A stretch of DNA of 64,000 nt. Origin: Candidatus Paceibacterota bacterium. Lineage in GTDB: Bacteria; Verrucomicrobiota; Verrucomicrobiia; Limisphaerales; UBA8199. The stretch is taken from NCBI GenBank assembly GCA_035452965.1, contig DAOTCE010000006.1:113159-177158 (forward strand). The letters are read 5' to 3'. This document shows positions 53,441 through 61,124 of the stretch, piece by piece. The position numbers and the translations under genes were made by a program. The notes under the pieces are model-generated. The model saw only the letters and a program-made list of their open reading frames with translations. It was not told where the DNA came from and searched no databases. The first letter of the stretch is position 1; every line of letters starts with the position of its first letter.

Positions 53441-55948
53441 TCAGATGTCTAGGTTCCTCACGTTCAGCGCGTTATCCTCGATGAATTGCCGGCGCGGCTC
53501 GACTTCCTCGCCCATCAGTTTCGCAAACATCTCCTCCGCTTCGATCGCGTCGGTCAGGTCCACGCGCAGGAGCTTGCGCCGCGCCGGGTTCATGGTGGTT
53601 TCGAAAAGTTCCTTGGGGTTCATTTCACCCAGGCCCTTAAAGCGTTTGATGGACAACCCGCGCCGGCCAACCTCTTTGACGCTGGAGAGAATTTCGGGGA
53701 TCGAGAAGAGGGGCTTGACCTGCTCCTTGTCCCCCTCGCCTTCGAGAATTTCAAACAGCGGTTTGTCTTGCGCGGAGTAGTGCTCGATGCTCAGCCCCTT
53801 CTTGGCGAGCCTGGCCAGCAGTTCCGCCACCGCCTTGCTCTCATGCAATTCCACATGGCGGGCGCGGCGCGTGTGGCCATTCTTCGACTTCTCCAGCAGG
53901 CTGGTGTCGGATTCCTCCTCGCCGAAAAGGTGCAAATCGGAGTTCTTGGAGCCAAATTCCTCCAGCTCCTCTTCGGTGTGGAAATATTGAACCGTTTCGT
54001 CGTTGCCGTCGCGCACCTTCACCAGGTGCCGCGGCAGCTCGTGGGTCTTGGGGTGGCGCTGTTCGACGTAGGTGGCAAAGTCGCCGCCGTGGCGGCGCAA
54101 GGCGATGGCGTATTTGTCGAGCGACTCAAGCATCTCCAGGATTTCGGCCAGTTGCTTGTCCGTCAGTTCGTTGCCATCGGACAAATTGCGCAGGCGGACC
54201 TCGTTGGTGCCAAGCTCGATCAGAATCCGGTTCAGGCGCGCATCGTCATCCACGTACTCCACGCGCTTTTTGCGCGCGATTTGGTAGAGCGGCGGCTGGG
54301 CAATGTAGATGAAGCCGCGGCGGACCAGCTCGGGCATCTGCCGATAGAAGAACGTCAGGAGCAGGGTGCGGATGTGGGAGCCGTCCACGTCCGCATCGGT
54401 CATGATAATAATCTTGTGGTAGCGCAGGCCTTCCAGGTTAAAGGCGCCCTCGCCTTCGCCGTCGCCAATGCCCGTGCCCACCGCGGTGATCATGGTGCGG
54501 ATTTCATTGTTTTGCAGCACCTTGTCCAGGCGCGCCTTCTCCACGTTGATGATCTTGCCCCGGATGGGCAAAATCGCCTGGAACTTCCGGTCGCGGCCCT
54601 GTTTGGCCGAGCCGCCGGCGGAGTCGCCCTCCACGATGTAAAGCTCCGTGTTGGCGGGGTCGCGGTCCGAGCAATCGGCGAGTTTCCCGGGCAGCCCCCC
54701 GCCCGTGAGCGCCCCCTTGCGAACGGTCTCCCGCGCCTTGCGCGCCGCCTCGCGCGCACGCGCCGCCAGCAAGGCCTTCTCGACCACCTTCTTCGCCACC
54801 GCCGGCGTGGCGTCGAAATGCGTCATCAGGCCGTCATAGACGACGGACGACACAATGCCGTCTATTTCCGTGTTGACCAGCTTCACCTTTGTCTGGGATT
54901 CAAAACGAGGGTTCGGCAGTTTCACGCTCAGCACGCAGACCAGCCCCTCGCGCACGTCGTCGCCCGAGATCGCGGGGTCTTTTTCCTTCAGCAGCTCATT
55001 CTGCTTGGCGTACTGGTTAACCGCGCGGGTCAGCGCCGTGCGAAAGCCGGTCAGGTGCGTGCCGCCGTCCGGGTTGGCAATCGAGTTGGCGAAGCACAGG
55101 ATCTGGTCGTTGTAGCTGTCGGTGTATTGCATGACGCAGTCCACAAACACCTCTTCCTTCTGCCGGCCGATGACGATCGGCTTGGGATGCAGCACCTGCT
55201 TGGTTCGCCCCAGTTGTTTGACAAACTGCTCAATGCCGTCTTTGTACAGAAAGGTCTCGGTCTTCTCGTCCCGCTCGTCCACGAGGACGATTTCAACGCC
55301 CGGATTCAGGAACGCCAGCTCGCGCAGGCGATTGGCCAGGATGTCAAACTTGAACTCAGTGGTGATCGTGAAGATGGTGGGGTCGGGCTTAAAGGTGACG
55401 AGGGTGCCGGTGCCCTTGGACTTGCCGACCACGGTCAGCTTCTGCGTGGTGACACCCCGCGCAAACTCCATGGAGTAGACCTTGCCGTCGCGCGACACTT
55501 CGACCTTGAACCAGTCCGACAGGGCGTTGACGCACTTGGCCCCGACGCCGTGCAGGCCGCCGGAGTACTTGTAGGCCCCCTGCCCAAACTTGCCGCCCGC
55601 GTGCAGGTTGGTCAGCACCAGTTCTACCGCCGGGATTTTCCACTTCGGATGGATGTCCACCGGGATGCCCCGTCCGTTGTCACGGATGGACACCGAGCCA
55701 TCCACGTGCACCCTGACTTCAATTTTGCTGCAGTAGCCGGCCAGATGTTCATCAATCGAGTTGTCCAGCACCTCAAAGACGCTGTGGTGCAAGCCGCGCT
55801 CGTCCGGGTCGCCAATGTACATCCCGGGACGTTTGCGCACCGCTTCCAACCCCTCCAACTTGTCGATTTTCGACGCGTCGTACTTTTCCGGCGCGCCGAG
55901 GGGCGCAGGTGTTTTCTGTGTCTCGTCATCCACGTTCTGGTCAGCCAT
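53441..55948 (-). CDS. gyrB: DNA gyrase subunit B
   Basis: 835 residues from ATG 55948 (a GTG seven codons earlier is possible). The GHKL ATPase motifs are VFEVLDNSIDE and GGLHGVGAKCVNALS. The TOPRIM domain has EGDSAGGSAKQGRDR and DADVDGSHI. Between DADVDGSHI and GLSIKRFKGLGEMNP there is an insertion of about 170 residues, as in the long gyrase B proteins of Gram-negative bacteria. It is transcribed together with gyrA, probably from the promoter at 55996-56024. Confidence 0.96.
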   Translation of the reverse strand: MADQNVDDETQKTPAPLGAPEKYDASKIDKLEGLEAVRKRPGMYIGDPDERGLHHSVFEVLDNSIDEHLAGYCSKIEVRVHVDGSVSIRDNGRGIPVDIHPKWKIPAVELVLTNLHAGGKFGQGAYKYSGGLHGVGAKCVNALSDWFKVEVSRDGKVYSMEFARGVTTQKLTVVGKSKGTGTLVTFKPDPTIFTITTEFKFDILANRLRELAFLNPGVEIVLVDERDEKTETFLYKDGIEQFVKQLGRTKQVLHPKPIVIGRQKEEVFVDCVMQYTDSYNDQILCFANSIANPDGGTHLTGFRTALTRAVNQYAKQNELLKEKDPAISGDDVREGLVCVLSVKLPNPRFESQTKVKLVNTEIDGIVSSVVYDGLMTHFDATPAVAKKVVEKALLAARAREAARKARETVRKGALTGGGLPGKLADCSDRDPANTELYIVEGDSAGGSAKQGRDRKFQAILPIRGKIINVEKARLDKVLQNNEIRTMITAVGTGIGDGEGEGAFNLEGLRYHKIIIMTDADVDGSHIRTLLLTFFYRQMPELVRRGFIYIAQPPLYQIARKKRVEYVDDDARLNRILIELGTNEVRLRNLSDGNELTDKQLAEILEMLESLDKYAIALRRHGGDFATYVEQRHPKTHELPRHLVKVRDGNDETVQYFHTEEELEEFGSKNSDLHLFGEEESDTSLLEKSKNGHTRRARHVELHESKAVAELLARLAKKGLSIEHYSAQDKPLFEILEGEGDKEQVKPLFSIPEILSSVKEVGRRGLSIKRFKGLGEMNPKELFETTMNPARRKLLRVDLTDAIEAEEMFAKLMGEEVEPRRQFIEDNALNVRNLDI

Positions 55949-55995
55949 AAAGTCATCTGGGACGGGCAATTTATCCGTCCGCTCAAGGTGTACGA

Positions 55996-56024
55996 ATTTT
56001 AGGGAAAATGGGCGCCTGACACAA
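55996..56024 (-). promoter_or_regulatory. Predicted promoter of gyrB-gyrA
   Basis: On the minus strand, TTGTGT (complement of 56019-56024) and TAAAAT (complement of 55996-56001) are 17 bp apart. The transcript would start about 40 nt before the gyrB ATG at 55948. Confidence 0.45.
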
Positions 56025-56160
56025 CTGGTATTTCCGGCTTTTCTGCCCCTGAAAGCACCATTAGTTGTGGAGCCGCCACCAGCCCCAGCCTATATATTGG
56101 GCCTTTTGGAGGGCCCGTCCCAAGTGCCACAACTTACCTTTTCAAGCCCGCCAAAGCAAC

Positions 56161-56997
56161 CTAGGTTTTGATGTCGCGCGCCTGAAAAGCGGCCGCGCCA
56201 ATGAGGAAGGTGGTGAGGTTTACCGCGACCAGGGCGCAGAGGGATTGCCCTATCTGCGCCCAGGGAATGGGCTCGGCATACACGTGGCGCCAGGCGTGGA
56301 AATGATAGGTCAGCAAGTACTCGTGATACGCCTCGAAGAAGGGGATGCCTTCCATCACCAGGTTCACAAACAGAAGTGACAGTGACAGGATGGTGGCCGC
56401 TGCGGGCTTCATGTTAAAGCAGGATAACATGAACGCGATGCCCAGCACTACGCTCGCGTTCAAGGTCATGGACAGGTGCGACCAAAGATAGAGCTTCAGC
56501 CCCTCGCCCGCCGGCAGGACATTGAAGACCTCGCCCGGCACAAATACAAACATGCCCTTCCACGGGAACCACAGGCGCGCAAAACCCAGCGCGGTCCCGC
56601 CCAGCACCACCACCAGGACCGCCGCAAATATCACCCCGGCGATCCATTTCACCAGCAACAGTTGAAAGCGGGAGATCGGCCGCGACAGGATCATGCGCAG
56701 CGTCCCGTCCTCAACTTCTTTCGCCACCAGGTCTCCCCCCACTAACGCCGCATACAGCGGCATCAGCAGCAGGATCTGGGGGATCAACATGATTACCGCC
56801 ACGGTCAGTGCCGACACGAACTCCTGCGCCAGGTAGCCGTTGCCCGCCAGCATTCGCTCCATGCTGGACTGCCAGCGAGTAAAACGGAAGGTCAGCAGCA
56901 TGGCATTCTGCGCCAGCAGAAAGGCGCCAAAGCCAATGTAGGTCCGCTTCTTGCCAAACAGCTTCCACAGCTCGTTGCGCAGGTGACGCCAAAACAT
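56161..56997 (-). CDS. ABC-2 type permease
   Basis: 278 residues with six predicted transmembrane helices. The early RNELWKLFGKKRTYIGFGAF and the GGDLVAKEVEDGTLRMILSR segment (coupling helix next to the second membrane helix) are typical of ABC-2 exporters. It ends AAAFQARDIKT. It is paired with the ATPase gene immediately upstream (2 bp between them). The cargo is unknown; no second permease is present, so a homodimer is likely. Confidence 0.9.
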   Translation of the reverse strand: MFWRHLRNELWKLFGKKRTYIGFGAFLLAQNAMLLTFRFTRWQSSMERMLAGNGYLAQEFVSALTVAVIMLIPQILLLMPLYAALVGGDLVAKEVEDGTLRMILSRPISRFQLLLVKWIAGVIFAAVLVVVLGGTALGFARLWFPWKGMFVFVPGEVFNVLPAGEGLKLYLWSHLSMTLNASVVLGIAFMLSCFNMKPAAATILSLSLLFVNLVMEGIPFFEAYHEYLLTYHFHAWRHVYAEPIPWAQIGQSLCALVAVNLTTFLIGAAAFQARDIKT

Positions 56998-56999
56998 GC

Positions 57000-57938
57000 T
57001 TACCTGGCCTCCCTTTGCCCGTTCATCAGCGACAGGTAGAAGTCCTCCAGCGTTTCCTCCGCCGGGGCAATCTCATGCACGGCCATACCGCGCTCCACCA
57101 ACAGCCGGACAACCTGATCCGTTCCCACGCCCGGGCACAGCGAAATGAGGCGGCCATCGCGTTCCTGCGTGATCAGTTCTGCCTGTCGCAGTTCCCGCAC
57201 CGCCAGCCCGAAATCGCCGGTGCGCAGCCGTATCCAGGCCTCGCGCTGCTTTGTCGCCGCCAGCGAGCCTTCAAACACCTTGCGGCCCTGGTTCAACACC
57301 GCGATGCGCGTGCATAGCTGCTCCACCTCGTTGAGAAAATGGGACGATAACAGAATGGTCAGCCCCAGTTCCTTGTGCAGTCGCAGGATCGTCTGGCGCA
57401 TTTCGTGTATGCCCTCCGGGTCGAGGCCGTCGCTGGGTTCGTCCAGAATCAGCAGTTCCGGCTGGGGCAGGAGCGCCTGGGCCAGCGCCAGCCGCGCCCT
57501 CATGCCGTGGGAGTAGGTCCCCACTTTGGAGCCTTCCCGCCCGCTCAATCCCACCCACTCGATGACCTCCCGCATTCGCTGGGGCGGGGTCCGAGCCGTG
57601 TAGGAGCTAAGTATCTCCAAGTTTCTCCAACCGCTCAGATACTCGTAGAACGCCGGGCTCTCGAAGATCGCCCCCACCTTTCGCAGCGCCAGGCGGCGGT
57701 GGGCCGTCACGTCGTGGCCGCAAACGCGCACCTTGCCGCTGGTTGGCCAAACCTGCCCCAGCATCATGCCGATGGCGGTGCTTTTGCCAGCGCCGTTATG
57801 CCCCAGCAGGCCGTAGATTTCGCCCGCCGGCACCTGGAGCGTCATGTCCTCGACCGCCGGGCGCCGGCCAAACTTCTTGCACAGGTTGTTGAGTTGAATC
57901 ACGGGTTCAGGCGCCACGCTGATGTTCGGATCAGCCAC
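57000..57938 (-). CDS. ABC transporter ATP-binding protein
   Basis: 312 residues from GTG 57938; a TTG at 57944 is the alternative, and no ATG occurs before Walker A. Walker A is GHNGAGKST. The region before Walker B reads GTYSHGMRARLALAQALLP, the variant signature of the drug-exporter/NatA group (SHGM rather than SGGQ). Walker B is LLILDEPSDGLDP and the H-loop ILLSSHFLNEV. The C-terminal 90 residues end in a regulatory-type domain. It forms a two-gene exporter with 56161-56997. Confidence 0.92.
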   Translation of the reverse strand: MADPNISVAPEPVIQLNNLCKKFGRRPAVEDMTLQVPAGEIYGLLGHNGAGKSTAIGMMLGQVWPTSGKVRVCGHDVTAHRRLALRKVGAIFESPAFYEYLSGWRNLEILSSYTARTPPQRMREVIEWVGLSGREGSKVGTYSHGMRARLALAQALLPQPELLILDEPSDGLDPEGIHEMRQTILRLHKELGLTILLSSHFLNEVEQLCTRIAVLNQGRKVFEGSLAATKQREAWIRLRTGDFGLAVRELRQAELITQERDGRLISLCPGVGTDQVVRLLVERGMAVHEIAPAEETLEDFYLSLMNGQREAR

Positions 57939-57950
57939 GCGCAATCGGGA

Positions 57951-58589
57951 TCATTGCTTCCTTTCAATGGTCCCTTCGAACAGGAGCAGGTTCTTAATGT
58001 GCCCATCCGCGTAGAGCCAGTTCTGCGCCTTGGATTCCCCACGCGCGATGTGGAACTTGTCCTTGTCGTACATCAGGGGCATCTGGTGCGGGTCGAACTT
58101 GAGGCCCATGGCGGACAGATGATCGGCGTTCTCGCCATTGAGCAGGCTGTTCCACGAGAAGCTGGAGCCGGTCTGGCCAAAGAAGGTTTCCCCCGCCCCG
58201 GCTCTCAGCTTGGCCTGGTTCCCCGGCCACCTGTCGGATGGGCACTTAAACACGTTGACATTCCCCACGCAATTCGACAGCACCTGGTCCGGGCCGGGCA
58301 GATCATTGATCAGCGTCGTCACGGACTTGTCCCGCATGACCGGCAGCCGATTGTGGTTGTCTCCCACGTAGATCTGCAGCCCCACGCCAATCTGGTGCAG
58401 GTTGCTCAAGCACACCGTCGCTCGGCCCGCTTCCTTTGCGCGGCTCAAAACCGGCAGCAACAGCGCGGCGAGGATGGTGATGATCGAAATCACAACCAGC
58501 AACTCAATCAGCGTGAAGGAGTGCGCGGCCCGGGTGCTCCCCGCGCGGCGCCTGGCCGCTCGCCGCTCGCGATTCGCCACCCTCACCAT
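57951..58589 (-). CDS. Type IV prepilin/pseudopilin-like protein
   Basis: 212 residues from ATG 58589, preceded by GGAAGGTGA as ribosome-binding site. A basic leader with RRAARRRAG is followed by the prepilin peptidase site and helix SFTLIELLVVISIITILAAL. The remainder is a soluble domain with CLSNLHQIGVGLQIYVGDNH and an ADGH segment near the end, like the verrucomicrobial pseudopilin family, though the H-X9-DG spacing is not exact. It overlaps the stop of the 58592-59218 gene in its ribosome-binding site and lies 12 bp upstream of the ABC ATPase. Confidence 0.82.
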   Translation of the reverse strand: MVRVANRERRAARRRAGSTRAAHSFTLIELLVVISIITILAALLLPVLSRAKEAGRATVCLSNLHQIGVGLQIYVGDNHNRLPVMRDKSVTTLINDLPGPDQVLSNCVGNVNVFKCPSDRWPGNQAKLRAGAGETFFGQTGSSFSWNSLLNGENADHLSAMGLKFDPHQMPLMYDKDKFHIARGESKAQNWLYADGHIKNLLLFEGTIERKQ

Positions 58590-58591
58590 GC

Positions 58592-59218
58592 TCACCTTCC
58601 CCGGAATGGCCGGCCGCTTTCCATCACCCGCTGCAGCTCCTCCAGCACCGGCGCCAATTCCGCCTTGGTCTGCGCCGAGCTCTGGCTGTAAAACGTCTTC
58701 AGCCCGATGGAGCGCACCTTGGCCTCCAATTCCTCGCTGAGCACCGGCGGCGAGTTGGTGCCATTGCGCGGGCCTCGGCGCGCGCCGCTGCCGGCCTGGT
58801 CCCGCGCCTGCCGGAGACGCCGCAGCGCGTCGTCAATCGTCTTGCGCCGGCTCTCCTCCGGCAGTTCCTCGAAGGCCGTCAGCATTTGTTTAAAGCCATT
58901 GGGCATCGTCGCCTCCAGGAACGCCCCCTTCTCTTCCTCCGTCATCCGGTCGAACCAATCCCTGGCCGTGCGATCCAGCCGCGCTTTGCGGCGCTCCTCC
59001 AATGACAATGCGTTGAGCTTGTCCGCCAGTTCTCGTATCGCCTTCGCTCGCGCGGCTCCGCTCAACTTGCTGATATCCACCGACTCGCCGTAAGCCTTTA
59101 CCTTCTCCGCTGTCATTTTGGCATTGCTGGCAATCCGGTAGCCGGCCAGCGCCACCAGCCAGATCGCGCAGACCACACCCCCGGAAACAAGCACGGGACG
59201 CCAACGTTGACTTAGCAT
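58592..59218 (-). CDS. Unknown protein with one membrane helix and charged helical domain
   Basis: 208 residues. A single transmembrane helix (VLVSGGVVCAIWLVALAGYR) is followed by a strongly charged helical region with an ELADKLNALSLEERRKARLD repeat-like pattern and TEEEKGAFLEATMPNGFKQM. A Gly/Arg/Asn-rich low-complexity linker and a short C-terminal helix ending SGRPFRGR follow. It resembles DUF3106-like or heavy-metal-resistance-like helical proteins only in composition; no family is assigned. It is the first gene of a four-gene minus-strand run ending with the ABC pair. Confidence 0.6.
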   Translation of the reverse strand: MLSQRWRPVLVSGGVVCAIWLVALAGYRIASNAKMTAEKVKAYGESVDISKLSGAARAKAIRELADKLNALSLEERRKARLDRTARDWFDRMTEEEKGAFLEATMPNGFKQMLTAFEELPEESRRKTIDDALRRLRQARDQAGSGARRGPRNGTNSPPVLSEELEAKVRSIGLKTFYSQSSAQTKAELAPVLEELQRVMESGRPFRGR

Positions 59219-59288
59219 GGCCCAAGTCTAGCGCCCCCACCCGCTTTCGCCACGAAAAACCACCCCGCGCACTCTCCCGGCCGCAACC

Positions 59289-59317
59289 TTGCTTTTGCTC
59301 CGCCCGCGCATTAGTCT
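59289..59317 (+). promoter_or_regulatory. Possible promoter of tyrA
   Basis: TTGCTT (59289-59294) and TAGTCT (59312-59317) are 17 bp apart, in the divergent gap upstream of tyrA (ATG 59359). The match is moderate. Confidence 0.35.
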
Positions 59318-59358
59318 GGGTCCGATGACCGCTCCAATACACCCGCCGCGCCCCCGCT

Positions 59359-60543
59359 ATGACTAAGCGCCTCTCGAAGTCCCCCCAATCCGCCAAGGCC
59401 GCCCCGGCCACCCCGACGGTCTCCAACGCGGGCCTGGACCAATTGCGCGAGCAGATAGACAGCATTGACCAGAAGTTGGTGGACTTGCTGGCCCGGCGAC
59501 TTCGCGTCGTCCAGGAGGTCACCGCTATCAAACAAAAGCACGACCTGCCCACTTTCCACCCTGCCCGCGAGGAAAACCTCATTTCCGCCCGCCGCGTCCA
59601 GGCCACCCAAGCCGGGCTCGACCCGGACTATGTGGAGGACCTGTTTCGCGCTGTCCTCCGCCATTCCCGCGTGGGGCAACTGAACACCCTCAGCCGACGC
59701 AGTGTCCGCCCCGGCGCCAAGGTTCTCATCGTCGGCGGGCTGGGCAACATGGGCCGGTTCTTCTCCAATTGGTTCCGCCAATCCGACTACGACGTCCGCA
59801 TTCTCGACCGCGAGGATTGGCCCCGGGTCGAATCCCTCGCCGCCGGAATTGACCTCTGCCTGCTGGCTGTGCCCATTGACATCACCGCGTCGGTCGCCAT
59901 CCAGATCGGCGCGCACCTCCCGCCCGCCTGCATCCTGGCCGACATCACCAGCCTTAAAAGCATACCCGTCGAGGCCATGCTCAAAGGCCACGCCGGCCCC
60001 GTCGTCGGCCTGCACCCGCTCTTCGGCCCGGCCACCGTCACCATGGACAAGCAAATCGTGGTCGTCACTCCCGGCCGCCAGATGGACCAATGCCAATGGC
60101 TGCTCGACCAACTGACACTGTGGGGCAACGTCCTGGTCGAAACCCCGCCCGCGGAGCACGACGAAATCATGGGTGTCGTCCAGGCGCTGCGTCACTTCGC
60201 CACGTTCACCTTCGGCCAGTTTCTTCACTCACGCGGCGTTCCCATTCTCCGCACCCTCGAGTTGTCCAGCCCCATCTATCGCCTGGAACTGGCGATGGTC
60301 GGCCGCTTGTTCGCCCAGGACCCCTCGCTGTATGCCGAGATCGTGTTTGCCACTCCCGAGCGCCTGGCCCTCCTGAAGGACTACCTCCAGTCGCTACAGC
60401 AGAATCTCGCCCTCGTCGAACGAGGCGACAAAGCCGAGTTCATCGCCCGTTTCCGCCAGATTGCCGAGTGGTTCGGCCCCTTCAGCGAGCAAGCCATGCG
60501 CGAAAGCACGTTCCTCGTCGAGAAGCTCGTCCATCGGTTCTGA
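59359..60543 (+). CDS. tyrA: Bifunctional chorismate mutase/prephenate dehydrogenase (T-protein)
   Basis: 394 residues. After a Ser/Pro/Ala-rich 22-residue start, residues 24-110 form an AroQ chorismate mutase (QLREQIDSIDQKLVDLLARR, catalytic Arg/Lys/Glu positions present). The prephenate dehydrogenase follows: nucleotide loop GGLGNMG at about 126-132, VVGLHPLFGPA with its catalytic His, and a helical dimerisation domain with LRHFATFTFGQFLHSRG. This is the E. coli type fusion, making 4-hydroxyphenylpyruvate from chorismate for tyrosine. A decayed pheT fragment lies just downstream. Confidence 0.94.
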   Translation: MTKRLSKSPQSAKAAPATPTVSNAGLDQLREQIDSIDQKLVDLLARRLRVVQEVTAIKQKHDLPTFHPAREENLISARRVQATQAGLDPDYVEDLFRAVLRHSRVGQLNTLSRRSVRPGAKVLIVGGLGNMGRFFSNWFRQSDYDVRILDREDWPRVESLAAGIDLCLLAVPIDITASVAIQIGAHLPPACILADITSLKSIPVEAMLKGHAGPVVGLHPLFGPATVTMDKQIVVVTPGRQMDQCQWLLDQLTLWGNVLVETPPAEHDEIMGVVQALRHFATFTFGQFLHSRGVPILRTLELSSPIYRLELAMVGRLFAQDPSLYAEIVFATPERLALLKDYLQSLQQNLALVERGDKAEFIARFRQIAEWFGPFSEQAMRESTFLVEKLVHRF

Positions 60544-61124
60544 GGTCTTCGCACGTGCCCCTCGCCCGCCCCTCGAAATTTCAGGAATCGCTCTTGCGCG
60601 CCCGCCTGGGCTGATCGCCGCGTCGCCATCGCCCTCACCGGCCAGCGATAACCTCTCTTCTGGAGCGGCGCCGACCGCGAGGCGAAGTTCGACCTCCATG
60701 ACCTGAAAGGCTTGCTGGAGGAATTCCTCGACCAGTTCGGCCTGCGCGGGATGAACTGCGTCTGCCAGCCGGACAGCACCACACCGTTCCTGAAGCCCGC
60801 CGCCGTCCGCCTCGGCCGCTTCCAGCTCGGCCATTTCGGCCAGTTGATGCCGGCCTTCCCGGCCAACCCCGTCGCTCGGCCCCGATTCTCCATGCTCAAC
60901 CCTCAACTCTCAACCGCTTCCCAAGCGCGACGTCCTGGCCGTGCCCCTCGCACGCTCACCCAACGGCCTGTTGACGCTCGACTGGCGCGCTGCGCGGCCG
61001 GCTTGACACCCGCCAACTCCCTTGCACTCAACCCGCTTTCGGTTATCGGCCTTTGGATTTCTGCCCCTTTCTCCTCACCTATTATCCAGTTGCCCCCCTT
61101 GCGCCACCACCCGAAACTCCCCGC
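60544..61124. other. Intergenic region containing a pheT relic
   Basis: Between tyrA and the helicase gene. Most of the left half is the decayed pheT fragment at 60613-60855. From about 60860 to 61124 I see no gene; TTGACA occurs at 61003-61008 but without a clear -10. Confidence 0.55.
60613..60855 (+). pseudogene. pheT: Fragment of phenylalanyl-tRNA synthetase beta subunit
   Basis: In one frame this reads VAIALTGQR, then a stop (TAA 60649-60651), then WSGADREAKFDLHDLKGLLE and EFLDQFGLRG, later FLKPAAVRLGRFQLGHFGQL. These are successive parts of the B-domain region of PheT (TGQR, W-GA-REAKFD-DLKG, LG-FG-L). The internal stop and loss of the flanking protein (a complete PheT is about 800 residues) mark it as a relic. 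It keeps high similarity of motif order, so decay is fairly recent. The working pheT must be elsewhere. Confidence 0.8.

Noticed and set aside
53486..56002. 838-codon open frame on the plus strand opposite gyrB
   Set aside because: Full overlap with a certain gyrB; the translation shows no family and looks like an antisense shadow.
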